64,000 bases of DNA from contig CAXAMN010029105.1 of NCBI GenBank assembly GCA_963970005.1, positions 298,957-362,956 of the forward strand, given 5' to 3'. The stretch is from Durusdinium trenchii. Its lineage: Eukaryota; Sar; Dinophyceae; Suessiales; Symbiodiniaceae. The notes beneath the pieces were generated by a model, which was not told the DNA's origin, made no database searches, and saw only the letters and a program-made list of their open reading frames with translations. Below are positions 35,262 through 45,100 of the stretch, piece after piece; position 1 is the first letter of the stretch, and the number at the start of each line of letters is the position of its first letter. The position numbers and the translations under genes were made by a program.

Positions 35262-37413
35262 TTTGGATCTCTCTGCACATATCCAAGAAGCTTGAAAGCT
35301 CTACAGAAGCAATGCCATGGTCTGTCAGAATTTCAGCCCAGCGGCGTCCATTCTCCCAAGCACGGATGAAGAAAAACTGTTGGTATCCAGTTTGTGCCAA
35401 CTCCATCCACTGAGAAATTCCGGGTTCAAAACTCGGTGCATACGTCTTGGGGTCTTCCTCTGTTCCATAAACACTTGGACGTAGCAACTTGTATCTTCTA
35501 CAAAAATATTCTCTCTGGTGCCTTGTCAACCTGTCCCAATCCCTCACGAGGATCACGTCTTCTCCAGTGCTCTGGAGTACACGTGTCCCTACACGATCAT
35601 GGAGTGATACCATGCCAATGTCATATACCATCCATGGGTTGAGAACCAGGTTGTTGACATTCTGAATGAACCATGTCATCTCACGCTCAGCAACATGAGC
35701 AGAGTCATCTTCTTCATCTTGTTGAGGTTCTCCAGAAGTCCTGGCTGTTGAGCTCTTCGAAGTGATGTCCGTCCAAATGTGATCAAAACGAAGCACTTCC
35801 TCATCAGCCTTCACCAGTTTTGCCTGATCCTTGCTCAAAACTAATGGGTGAACCATAAACAAGGACCTTGAGGTAACACCATCTCCATCGACAATCAACT
35901 TTGGAGTACTATAGCCTAAGATACTCCAAGGATCACGATCATCAATTTCCTTAGGTGCAATCAAAGACCATCCTTGAAGATAATGGCCTTCTGACATCGA
36001 CTGACGTGACCTCAATCGTGACCGATTGTACTCACGTTCAGGATGATTCTCATATTGGACAAAACGGGCGATGGCACCTAAATCCAAATTGTCCAACCAC
36101 AAAAGCATATGCCTCTTAACTTGTTTTGTCTCAGGCTCCTCGGCATGAATCCTCCTGTGGAGTTCTCTGGCATATGGCTTGTCAATAGATAGTCTGGTGA
36201 ACAAGGCTCGCACTCTCTCTTGTTGCACCTTCTCACTATTGATGAGCTCCATCATCTCCTCTGCGGACTTAGGATTTCTCAACTCCTTAGCTGGCTCTGG
36301 AGCATCTCGTGGTTGTGGTTCATCCACACTAATGTCCAAGTATGTGGGCTCTACATCACAATGTGCAAGCACCACTCCATTGTTGCTGAAGTACAGAGGA
36401 CGTCCAGCCCGAAGCCAAAGAATCACATTCAGCTTCACATACAAAGGCTGTCCATAATCTCTTGGAACCACTGTACCTGGGCCTAAAGGAATGTAAAGTG
36501 AAGTTTGTGGATTGCTGTACATAAAATGAACATAATCTCTTCCTTCACCTCTGTTCCTTCTATTCCAACTTTGAGGGTCTCTCATCAAACCATACCTCTC
36601 AATGCTGGCCCAGTTCTCCCTTCTGGTAACATGAAAAACATGTCCCAAACATCCTGCCTCAATAGAAGTCAATCTATGATTCAACTTCTCTGGACTGATG
36701 TTATGCATGAGTCCTGTATGCCCTTGGTTCACTCCCAAACGCATGGAGAAGGGCATATCGTATTGATTGCCTGTGTTGTACCAAACATTCTTGTCCAAGC
36801 GAATCACCAAATGAAATCTTTGCTTCTCATCGCTATGCAATATAGCAAAGAAGGTATTAGGATAAATACGAAAAGGTGATGGCATTCGAGCAGTTCCCTC
36901 TGTGATCAGAGGCATAAGCTCTATCATTGCCCTACTGTCCATCAACCTGTCGAGAGAACGATCATGTCGTAGCATATAGTTGAGCCCCGTGGCTATATCT
37001 TCCCATAATCGTTTTGTCTCCACGCGACTCGTTGCCACGAACTGCCTACTTCTCTCATATTCATCCTCTTCCTCTTGGGTGACATAGCCAAGAGCGTATC
37101 TGGCAATCTCTGCGAACCACCGTACTCGAAAATTGAACTTATCATGGTTCTCAGGTGCCAAACACATTGCAAGAATGTCGGTTAAGATCAATTCATCCTG
37201 CTCTGAGTTCCTATGGAACTCCACTGGCGTACATGGGCGTCTCAAACGGTTTGCCGGTTGTCCGCAAGGAACCTTCCTTAGAAATGACTGGTAGTCAACG
37301 ATGCAAGGCAATAGTCTTCGAAAGAAAAGTGCTGATCTTGCCAAGCTAATTTGAGCCGCAGGCACAAATTCATGAAAGAAATTCAAATTTCTCTCAAACA
37401 AAAGCACATGCAT
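35218..37413 (-). CDS. post-pol ORF 1 with Tpt1/KptA-type RNA 2'-phosphotransferase domain
   Basis: Start chosen at the ATG at 37413 (MHVLLFERNLNFF), 21 bases after the pol stop; the frame is open six codons further to a GTG. Numbering from that GTG (737 codons), residues 140-370 match the Tpt1/KptA fold. LNYMLRHD at 151-158 corresponds to the LSYxLRH motif. DEKQRFHL at 201-208 and VNQGHTG at 234-240 correspond to DxxGRF and RANQGHS. HVFHVT (264-269), a GL...RDYVHF segment, Arg324 before PLYVKLNV, and LYFSNNGVVLAHCDVEPTYLDI in overlapping pieces match the H-x-T, HVHL and F-x-S-x-NGVxLT motifs. Tpt1 moves an internal RNA 2'-phosphate to NAD. The Arg of RxNQGH is Gly233 here, so activity is uncertain. 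Residues 1-140 and 370-737 are not recognised. Confidence 0.8.
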   Translation of the reverse strand: MHVLLFERNLNFFHEFVPAAQISLARSALFFRRLLPCIVDYQSFLRKVPCGQPANRLRRPCTPVEFHRNSEQDELILTDILAMCLAPENHDKFNFRVRWFAEIARYALGYVTQEEEDEYERSRQFVATSRVETKRLWEDIATGLNYMLRHDRSLDRLMDSRAMIELMPLITEGTARMPSPFRIYPNTFFAILHSDEKQRFHLVIRLDKNVWYNTGNQYDMPFSMRLGVNQGHTGLMHNISPEKLNHRLTSIEAGCLGHVFHVTRRENWASIERYGLMRDPQSWNRRNRGEGRDYVHFMYSNPQTSLYIPLGPGTVVPRDYGQPLYVKLNVILWLRAGRPLYFSNNGVVLAHCDVEPTYLDISVDEPQPRDAPEPAKELRNPKSAEEMMELINSEKVQQERVRALFTRLSIDKPYARELHRRIHAEEPETKQVKRHMLLWLDNLDLGAIARFVQYENHPEREYNRSRLRSRQSMSEGHYLQGWSLIAPKEIDDRDPWSILGYSTPKLIVDGDGVTSRSLFMVHPLVLSKDQAKLVKADEEVLRFDHIWTDITSKSSTARTSGEPQQDEEDDSAHVAEREMTWFIQNVNNLVLNPWMVYDIGMVSLHDRVGTRVLQSTGEDVILVRDWDRLTRHQREYFCRRYKLLRPSVYGTEEDPKTYAPSFEPGISQWMELAQTGYQQFFFIRAWENGRRWAEILTDHGIASVELSSFLDMCREIQIAGLELWYSRTSVG

Positions 37414-37433
37414 TGAATTCTCTCCTCTCACTC

Positions 37434-38336
37434 TCAGTGCAACGAATCTCCAAGATAAAACACATCATGTGAAAAGTCAACATGTGTGCATACTGTAGGA
37501 AGCCATCCACGCATATATGCCTTGTGTTCAATAAGAGATCTAAAAGGTGGATGTGCATCGACTTCCTTCAAACAACCACTACGTACTGCATCTATCAAAG
37601 CTTGTGGACTAGCAGACTTCTTAGTAAGACAGTCAGCAAGACACCACTGAGTGCGTATATGTGACAAGTCAGCAATTGCACCAGAGCATGCTTCCTTCCT
37701 AAGCATTTGGATCATATGAATAGTCTCCTGTTGCTCAGGAACATGAGTAGTACTAGCTGTAGTCACAAGATTGTTAGCATCAGTGCGCATGTGAATGTCA
37801 GTAGAGTAGCCTGTAATGTCCTTGATCAAGCCTCTAAGCATTTGGCAAGTACCATAACACTTCATGAATGCATACAACTCCGCAACAGTTGTGGACAGGG
37901 TTGTTCTCTTGATCTTAGAAGATTCAAAGAAAATAAGTGAGCCTTTAGTGTTCTTCTGTTTTGCCTTCCTTTGCTCACCCATAAAAATAACCATAGCACG
38001 TTGAGAGGATTTGTCACTGTTATTCCTGAATGCGGCATCTGGCATGGCAATTAAACGTGGACTACCTTCAAGTGGCCAAAAACGTAACTCCATAGGGTCA
38101 GTCACGATTTGTTTGCACAGCTTGTTCAGGGCCTTACAATCACCTATTGTAGGTCCTGCTGATGCTGATGCTGACCTCGAGAATTGGTAGCAAGCTTGGA
38201 ATTGTGTTCTGGATTGTAACCAGTTTATGCTGCCAAGAAGTGATCTGAAGGCTGTGTGCATGTCTTTGTCACACTTTTCCTCATCCTTCAAGCCTTTTGG
38301 AATGATAATCTCAGTCAATTCCTGATTCCTGAACAC
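37434..38336 (-). CDS. end of RT and RNase H domain of the copia polyprotein
   Basis: Open for 300 codons beginning just past the 7-bp duplication; there is no start of its own because it is the continuation of pol. The RT connection region includes LLGSINWLQSRTQFQ. The RNase H active site is visible as AMPDAAF (Asp100), TVAELYA (Glu153) and RTDANNL (Asp186), followed by QWCLADCLTK, the usual late motif of copia RNase H. It would degrade the RNA of RNA:DNA hybrids. The stop at 37434 looks like the natural end of pol. The next ORF starts 21 bases later. Confidence 0.88.
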   Translation of the reverse strand: MFRNQELTEIIIPKGLKDEEKCDKDMHTAFRSLLGSINWLQSRTQFQACYQFSRSASASAGPTIGDCKALNKLCKQIVTDPMELRFWPLEGSPRLIAMPDAAFRNNSDKSSQRAMVIFMGEQRKAKQKNTKGSLIFFESSKIKRTTLSTTVAELYAFMKCYGTCQMLRGLIKDITGYSTDIHMRTDANNLVTTASTTHVPEQQETIHMIQMLRKEACSGAIADLSHIRTQWCLADCLTKKSASPQALIDAVRSGCLKEVDAHPPFRSLIEHKAYMRGWLPTVCTHVDFSHDVFYLGDSLH

Positions 38337-39531
38337 AAAGGGATTGCTCTACTGAGATATATTCCTTCTTCTTGGTCTTCTCTTGCATCTTCCAAGAAAC
38401 ACGTTGTCCAGTAAACATCAGGTCATTAGTGTCCTCATGTCCAATCTTAAACTGTGACTTCACAATATCCTTGAACTGTTTCAAAAAGATATCATTACCT
38501 GTCACAAAAAGATCATCAACATGTAAACAACACATACCAATGGGTGACCTATTCTTAGAATTACTGCCATGCACAGGGTCCATAAAATGCTCAAGCAACT
38601 CTTCCACTACTTCAGGTGTAAGCTGAGGCGTTTGTGTCACAGTATACGTATGTTCGGCAGGAATAAAAAGACTGACAAGCGTTTCAGCTTCTTCCTCTAA
38701 CGTCACTGCATTCTTCTCGGTTCTGATATCCTTGTTTGTCTCGAGAAGCCACCAAACACCCTTACGCTTAACTATTGAAGTCCGAAAACAAAAGCGCGAA
38801 CGCGAATACGTAGGTTCGGGAGTGCGAAGAGCTTTAGCGCGATAAGCGACTTGAGCATGGCCATTTGCATATTGGTGCCAACCTGCCTTGTGCTCTACAG
38901 AGTCAAGGAAATTCTGGAGTTCCTGATCTACCACAGGAGTCCATTTTCCATCCTCTGCCTTAAGCAGGCTACGCGTCACCGTCTTCTCCGACCTGTTTCC
39001 GTAACACACCGAAAACAGACGTTCTTCACAGAGAAAAGACCTACGAACTTCCTCCGCTGTGTCGTGGAATTCGTTTGGCGGCGCACCTGCTACGTAGAAA
39101 GATACCGGTTCCGGTTCGGCTGGCATCTCCTCTGATGAGTAGTTCACAGCCTTAGGAACCCTCAAAAATCCAGAGTAGCAAACATACGTGCACCGATCGG
39201 CTCGAGTCGGAACTAATCCGAGTGAGTGCAAAAACTTGTCGAGTCGATTCCACCAGCGACGAGGCGCATCACTCAATCCGTACACTGAACGGGTGCACAA
39301 TCCGACAAGATACGGAGGCAATCCGATGTCGGTCGGAAGTTGAACGTGAATAACGCGTCGCTCGAGGTCGTAAAGTTCCCCCTGAAGAAAGGCAGTTTTC
39401 AAGTCGATGTGCAACAGGTCCCAAAAAGAAGAGGCTGCATGCTGACATGCTACGCGAAAACCATACCTGGTCGCGGTTGGCGAGTCCGTCTGGAGGTCCC
39501 ATTTCTGGGCATCTTGGAAGCCTCGACAGAC
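38311..39531 (-). pseudogene. copia reverse transcriptase, catalytic part, with a large insert before the DD motif
   Basis: The frame is open from the TGA to 38311. Motif A is HIDLKTAFLQGEL (first catalytic Asp) and the catalytic pair is in CCLHVDDLFVTGN. Between ADRCTYV and HVDD there are about 210 residues, whereas most copia RTs have a few tens. The insert includes a conserved-looking stretch with RSRFCFRTSIVKRKGVWWLL. The enzyme would copy element RNA into cDNA. The frame then hits a 7-bp tandem duplication (38319-38332, TTCCTGA twice on the plus strand) and runs to a stop 19 codons after KKKEYIS. RNase H continues in the next frame. Confidence 0.88.
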
Positions 39532-41314
39532 TCATCTGGCCTTAAACTTCTTAAAGTTACCATCTTTGTCAATCTTGATGGTCAGGACCCATCGACCTGT
39601 AACATCGTTATCGATCTTATGCTTTCTTCGGTCTCGATACTTCATCGCAGTAAAGTCTAAAAAGCTGCGAAACTCCTCAAGTTTAGCTTGCTTGATCTCC
39701 TTTGCATACTTCCGGAGCACTTCCGGAGTAATCACACTCTCTGCCTTTGGCGTCTTCTTAGCCATTGTCTTCGCAAGATACTGGCAGAACTGTGAAAAAC
39801 CTTTCGGATCATATGAGTTAAAACTCGGAGGAGCTTGGTTCGGACCTATGACACAAAAATCCATATCGCCAAAACTAACAAATAGATTTTTCTCATCGTC
39901 CAGATCCTTGTCTGGATCCTTCTCAAAACCTTTCACATCTTCTTCATCAAAAATAGGTTCTGAATCTGTTTCATTTGTATCAATCGTCTCATTGTCATCG
40001 TCTTCGACTGTGCTCGTAGGCACGGGAATGTCGGCTGCTTGTGGCTGATTCGAACTTGATGCTGTCGGATTCTCCGAATGTCCAGGAAAGAAACTTCTTG
40101 GCACTGACTTCGGAGGTGCCGGAATAGGTTCGTCATGTCCCGGTAACTGAACCTTAGAACGTTTTACCTGAAACTTCACCTTCGCCTTTGGCAAAGCATC
40201 AGTTGAGTCCACAGAAAGCTTTCTCATGTGCTTACTGTGACGTTCACGATTCTCCGGAACATATGGTTCTGGCTCCGGCGTGTTCGAATCTGGCGACGGT
40301 ACGAACGGATGAACGGGATCCGTATCACTCGGAAACCCTATCGGTGGTTGACCCGGATCATCTGGCGGACGGGATTCACTCGAAATCTCCGGCATTGCCT
40401 CTTCCGGATCGCTCGATGGATATCCGAGTTGCTCCAAAGGAACATCGGGATTTCCGAACTGATTCGGACCAGCTACGGAACCTGTCGGAGGTGGTCCCGG
40501 AGGTTGTCCACCCTGGTGATCATCAGGGTTGTCACCCGGTCCATCACCAGGCGGATACATATCTTCATCATCTGGATCAAAATACTGCTGTTCCCCCGAG
40601 ACGGGAATCGGCTCATAAGCCATATCATCATCCATCGGTGGTCCGTAGTCTGGAGGTTGATCCTTTGGATCCTCTAGAGCTACTTCATCAGGAGTCACAA
40701 TGCGCTTCACGGCGCCTGTCGTCTCTGCTTCGTAAACTATCATACTCCAATGATCTACCAAAAACTGTTCATGATGAGGAGACAGTTGTGACACAAACAT
40801 AAAGAAAACCTGATGGTATTTTCCTGGCTTCCACATAATCAACACTGCATCATCCTCAGAGTTGAAGAGAGGATGCGCTCTACCAAAAGTACCACGATAG
40901 ACCTTACATCTCTCAAAATACATCTGTGGCAAGGTTCTTCGTCTAATCTCCTTCAGGCCTGGAATCAGTGACAAGATTCGAGAATCAGAGGATGTTGTCA
41001 CATCAAACTCTGATCTCTGAGGTAGTGCATCTACCTGCCTCAAGGTTCTGATCAGTTCAGTAGTAGTGAACCTTTGTGGTAGTATGTGTCGAAGTGGAAC
41101 CGGAATTTCCGTCGTCTCTTCCGTTCTTACGGAATTCAACAAAATTGACTGATGAGCTTCTCTCTCTAACAAGAGAGCTGTTCCACACAAACTTCCAGAG
41201 TCAAAGTTCTCCAGAAGATCTTCAATAAGGAAACTCTGACGCTTGTCGGAAGTCTCACTATAAGGAAGAAAACGATTCATCTCAACCAAAAATGAGAACG
41301 GAAACTTCTTCCAG
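39532..41314 (-). pseudogene. pol middle part: acidic linker and N-terminal reverse transcriptase, ended by an in-frame TGA
   Basis: After the insertion the frame resumes at the repeat-encoded WKKF and runs about 590 codons. The first 200 residues continue the integrase tail. A Pro/Asp/Glu-rich, low-complexity linker follows (for example PPGDGPGDNPDDHQGGQPP). From about TGRWVLTIKIDKDGNFKKFK the copia-type RT begins. The frame stops at TGA (39534-39532), after FKKFKAR. The same frame continues past the stop with VCRGFQDAQKWDL, where copia RTs have KARWV-RGFQ, so the TGA stands where TGG (Trp) is expected. A single G-to-A change explains it. Readthrough or recoding is possible but has no support here. 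Confidence 0.85.
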
Positions 41315-42104
41315 CTCCCTCGAGTATGTGGCTCCAGTCTTTGACAAGCCGGGGAGGGGATCCGCAGCCATAGTGAAGACAACTCAGTTACTACCTGGTG
41401 CGGCCAAACATACTCACATGGGTGCACGTATGATTCCGCGGGGTGCTACGTGTGTCCAGTCTCATCCTGATGTGTGGAGACAAAATGTTTACCCCGTTGA
41501 GGTGCAGCCTGATAGTTACCACGACAACCGCCGCCCCTTTGGAGGTTTGAACCTGTTCTATGACATCTTGTGTGCCTATGGGTCTTACTTTCTTTTAGTT
41601 TTGGGAGTTCCTACCACTACGAGAGCTCGATGGGCGATCACTTCTTGCTCGGCGTTATACACTACGTTTCCTGTCATGGGCTATCATTGGGTGTTAACCA
41701 AAGGAGGTGGTCCGGTGCTGATGGAGTTCTTGTGGCTCCTATGGCACGGCATTTCCTTTGCCTTATGGTGGCTTGGGCCCCGGTGTGGGCCTCTGGATTC
41801 TCTGAAGCCGCTTAACTGGAGTCGTGATCCTGGTTCACTTGGGACCTGTCGTATTTTCTTTTGGTGGAGTACTCCATGGTGGTTCTCCGGCCTGATTGCC
41901 TACGTCTTTCAGGGTGTGACTATTTTTTCTGGCAATTTTTGTTTTCTCATACCGCCATTCCTCCCCGCGTGGGGCGGGGAACGTGGTCCTACGGACACCG
42001 ATGGGACCTGCGTCGTGGTGGCGTGCTTTGATATGGCAGTTCAGCTGCACCAGGTGTTGGCCCTACAGGGCCTGTGCAACCACCTTCCACGAAACTTCTT
42101 CCAG
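41301..42104. mobile_element. 776-bp insertion in pol with 14-bp direct repeats
   Basis: The word GAAACTTCTTCCAG occurs at 41301-41314 and again at 42091-42104, exactly 790 bases apart. Removing one repeat plus the intervening 776 bases brings the upstream and downstream pol frames back into register (790 leaves remainder 1 on division by 3, equal to the frame offset). The repeat is therefore best read as a target-site duplication. On the element strand the insert starts GTGGAAGG and ends GAGGGAG, which looks intron-like. A GT-AG splice at those points would leave both repeats and a shifted frame, so ordinary splicing does not repair it. No terminal inverted repeats or transposase are seen. 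The plus strand is open across it for 288 codons (Trp-rich, no recognised motif). Confidence 0.75.
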
Positions 42105-45100
42105 TCAGGATCCTTGAAGTACTGGTTGCTTCTAGTGGCTTGCACTGTTTTAGCTTGAAATGAACAGTCACCAATACCTTTCCATCCTTGGCAGGATGCA
42201 TAGGAATGGAAGACTGTCACGTAACTCATTCCTTTCGGACAATAACAAAAACAATTCATATTCACATCAAAGTTAAAAATCGGATCCTTCAACGAAGAAA
42301 TGAACTTCTGCAAAAACAAACAAAACTTGTTTCCTTTGGGAACAGTCACAAACACATGTTTCTTCCTTCTCAACTGCCACTCAATCACATTACAACATAG
42401 CAACCAAATAGAAGCTCTGTTCTGTTTGGGAGAAGGGTTGTTGATCACTATACAGTGGGGCTGCAATCTCTCCAGTTGCTGCCAAATACCATCTTGACCC
42501 TTCATAGTGGAAAAGTTGTATCCTGCCTTGAAATCCATAGGAGATGCAACTTTAACACCATTCTTTGAAAGGAACCAAGATAATCCACTGTTTCCATGAA
42601 GTAACTCAACAACATCAGGATGATCATCATTACAGAAGAAAAAGGACTGTTCTCCAAATTCGGCATCAACATACAGTTCGTGATCTTCACGTAAGTTCTC
42701 CGGATTCTCATCGTCTAATGCCGGTATGGAAACATCATGCCACTCATCGTGATCGCATCTAACCTTTGACTGATTCACACGTATCACTGCCTTACCAGTA
42801 TTGGCTTGGACCATAGCTCCTTCTTGTCCAAGTACTGTGGCACGAACCCAACGTCCTTTATCCTTGAACTTTGATGAATCCTGAGTCCAAACAAAAACCT
42901 TCTCTCCTTGGAAATAGGGACCGTCACTTGGCATAGTCCTTCTTGCAAGATCTGCTCGAAGGTCCTGAGCTTGTCGTGCTTCTTGATGAGCTCTCAAAGC
43001 CACACGTTGTAGTTCCAAATTGGTACGATCTTGTGCGGCGGCATTAGCTGACAATTGCTCAGGGCTTGCGGTCTCCAGGTCAAAAAGATCTGGTGGACGT
43101 CTTCCAGTTGCTATCTCTATTGGTGAATATCCACTGATAGTCAACTGACAATTTCTTGCCCAAACTACCTTCTTGACCACTTCTCTGACCGTAACACCAC
43201 GAAAACGTGGGTCATCCAGATCTACCTTCATAACATGCCACATACGTTTGAACAAACGTACAGCTGTCTCTGCTCGGTTCGGCCAAGGAGTTCTTGGCCC
43301 ACAAGGACATTGTTGTATACCATGGAACCTGTAGTATTCAACAAAAGCATCGGTGAAAAAGGCTTCGTCTCCTACGATGGCCTTTGGAACACAGTTGTTC
43401 TCATCAGACCATTGCCTCAATGCTTGGATGGTGGTTTGATCTATGAGGTCTTTCTGTGCCGTAGCCCAGAGAAGATTTGTGGCACCATCAAGAACAAGTA
43501 AGATGATATACTTGTTCTTGTGAAGTTCAACCTCACAATGATCAGCAAAAACAACATCACCAAAACATGAAGCTCTAATACCGGAGACTCTGGCTCGTGG
43601 CGGAGGTGCCACTGAAGTGTTACAAACACGGCAATTCCTGACAACTGATTCATACTTCTCTAAAACAGAGTCAGGAAGCTTCAACATAGAAACACGTCTA
43701 CGAAACTGAGTAGGACTCATATGGTAGTGCTTCACATGAAGCTTATAAAGCTCTACCTTGTCCTCCAGTCTCTGTAACATCTTCCTATATGCCGGTGTCA
43801 TTGCAACAACTTCACTACCAGGTAATGGGATTGAAATCCGCCTAGGCTCAAGAGCGCCATCACCTGGTTCAAGTGGTTCATGTTTATCACTTGATGGTCC
43901 TTCTGATGCTTTAGGAATTTCTACAAGTTCACCTTCTGGCCTCTCAGGTGGTTCTGAGGGAGCATACTCCTCAAGATCATCACCCTTTAAATCATTCTGA
44001 GGCTCAGATGGTTTCGACTTGTGTCCTTTCCAAAATGGATCAAAACCCTTGGAAGTGTACCGAAACTTTGGCGGCACGGGCTTTTCCGCGGCACTGGCTG
44101 GTGCACCTTCCTTCTCTGACGAGAAGCCTGGTTCCCTGTCCTTTGCAATGGGAACCTTCTCTGAGGAGGAGCGCACCACTGCATCGGGATCACCAATGCC
44201 ACGGTGCTCAATGCCAGCCTTCCTGATCTTTAGATCTGGAATTTTGGCATCTGGTTTGAACTTAAAAATTGTTCTACCACGCCATTCATAGCCAATTTGT
44301 AGGTCCTTCCATTTTGCCTTGCGCCAATCATCTTGCTTCTTGATCTCTTCTCCTCCTTTCTTCTTCTTGATGATTGTCAATCGCAAGTCTTCCAGTAAGT
44401 CAGTGTCTACAGGACAGGACTTAGTTGCTGGAAAAAGAATCTTTCTGTAATCCTTGTGGTGACGTATCAGTTCTCTCTTGTGAACATCTACTTCCCAGTA
44501 GTCAACCACAGGATATGCATGTTCAGCTACATCTTCATCACTATTGTGATCAACAGAAATATGACCATATTCATAGTGAGTGAAGTGAGAGTAAAAACTC
44601 TTCTCGCGCCGAGTCTGCAAATTCACGTCAGACAGATACCATGCAATATCTTGGAAGTCCAAGACAAGATGAGTACTGGCTGCAACCTTCAACTCCAAAT
44701 ACTTGATACCAAGAGGCACCGATGTCAGGTAAGCATGTTGAGGTGTCAGCCTGAGTTCAAAACCTAAGTTCCTCATCTGTGGCAAGCTCATAAGCAAAGG
44801 GACTTCTCCTTCTTCCACTATGTCGAACTCTGTATGGTGGATCGTCCATGCACGATCATACATGTAAATCACCAGTTTCTGAGAGCAAGTAGCCTTCTGG
44901 GAATTGGCAAAGTAAAACTTGCTCTTGGTAGACTCAAAAGAGTACCATAATCCACAATCTGGGTGATTGTCGACATAGTTGCAAAAATGGTCGACTGCTC
45001 GCCTTGATCCCATAGCCCTAGTGCATCCAATGTCCAGGATTGCAATAGTCGGCGGGAAGCGATTCTCAGTCAAAAATGAAATGGCCTGCATCTCCTTCAC

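Noticed and set aside
41315..42090. pol insertion as an ordinary GT-AG intron
   Set aside because: Removal of 776 bases leaves both 14-base repeats and a shifted frame with an early stop. Exact 790-base removal does not have GT, GC or GA at the start with AG at the end.
41292..42158. 288-codon plus-strand ORF across the pol insertion
   Set aside because: It overlaps coding sequence of the element on both ends, is antisense to it, and its Trp-rich peptide has no recognisable motif. Most likely a chance frame in the insert.
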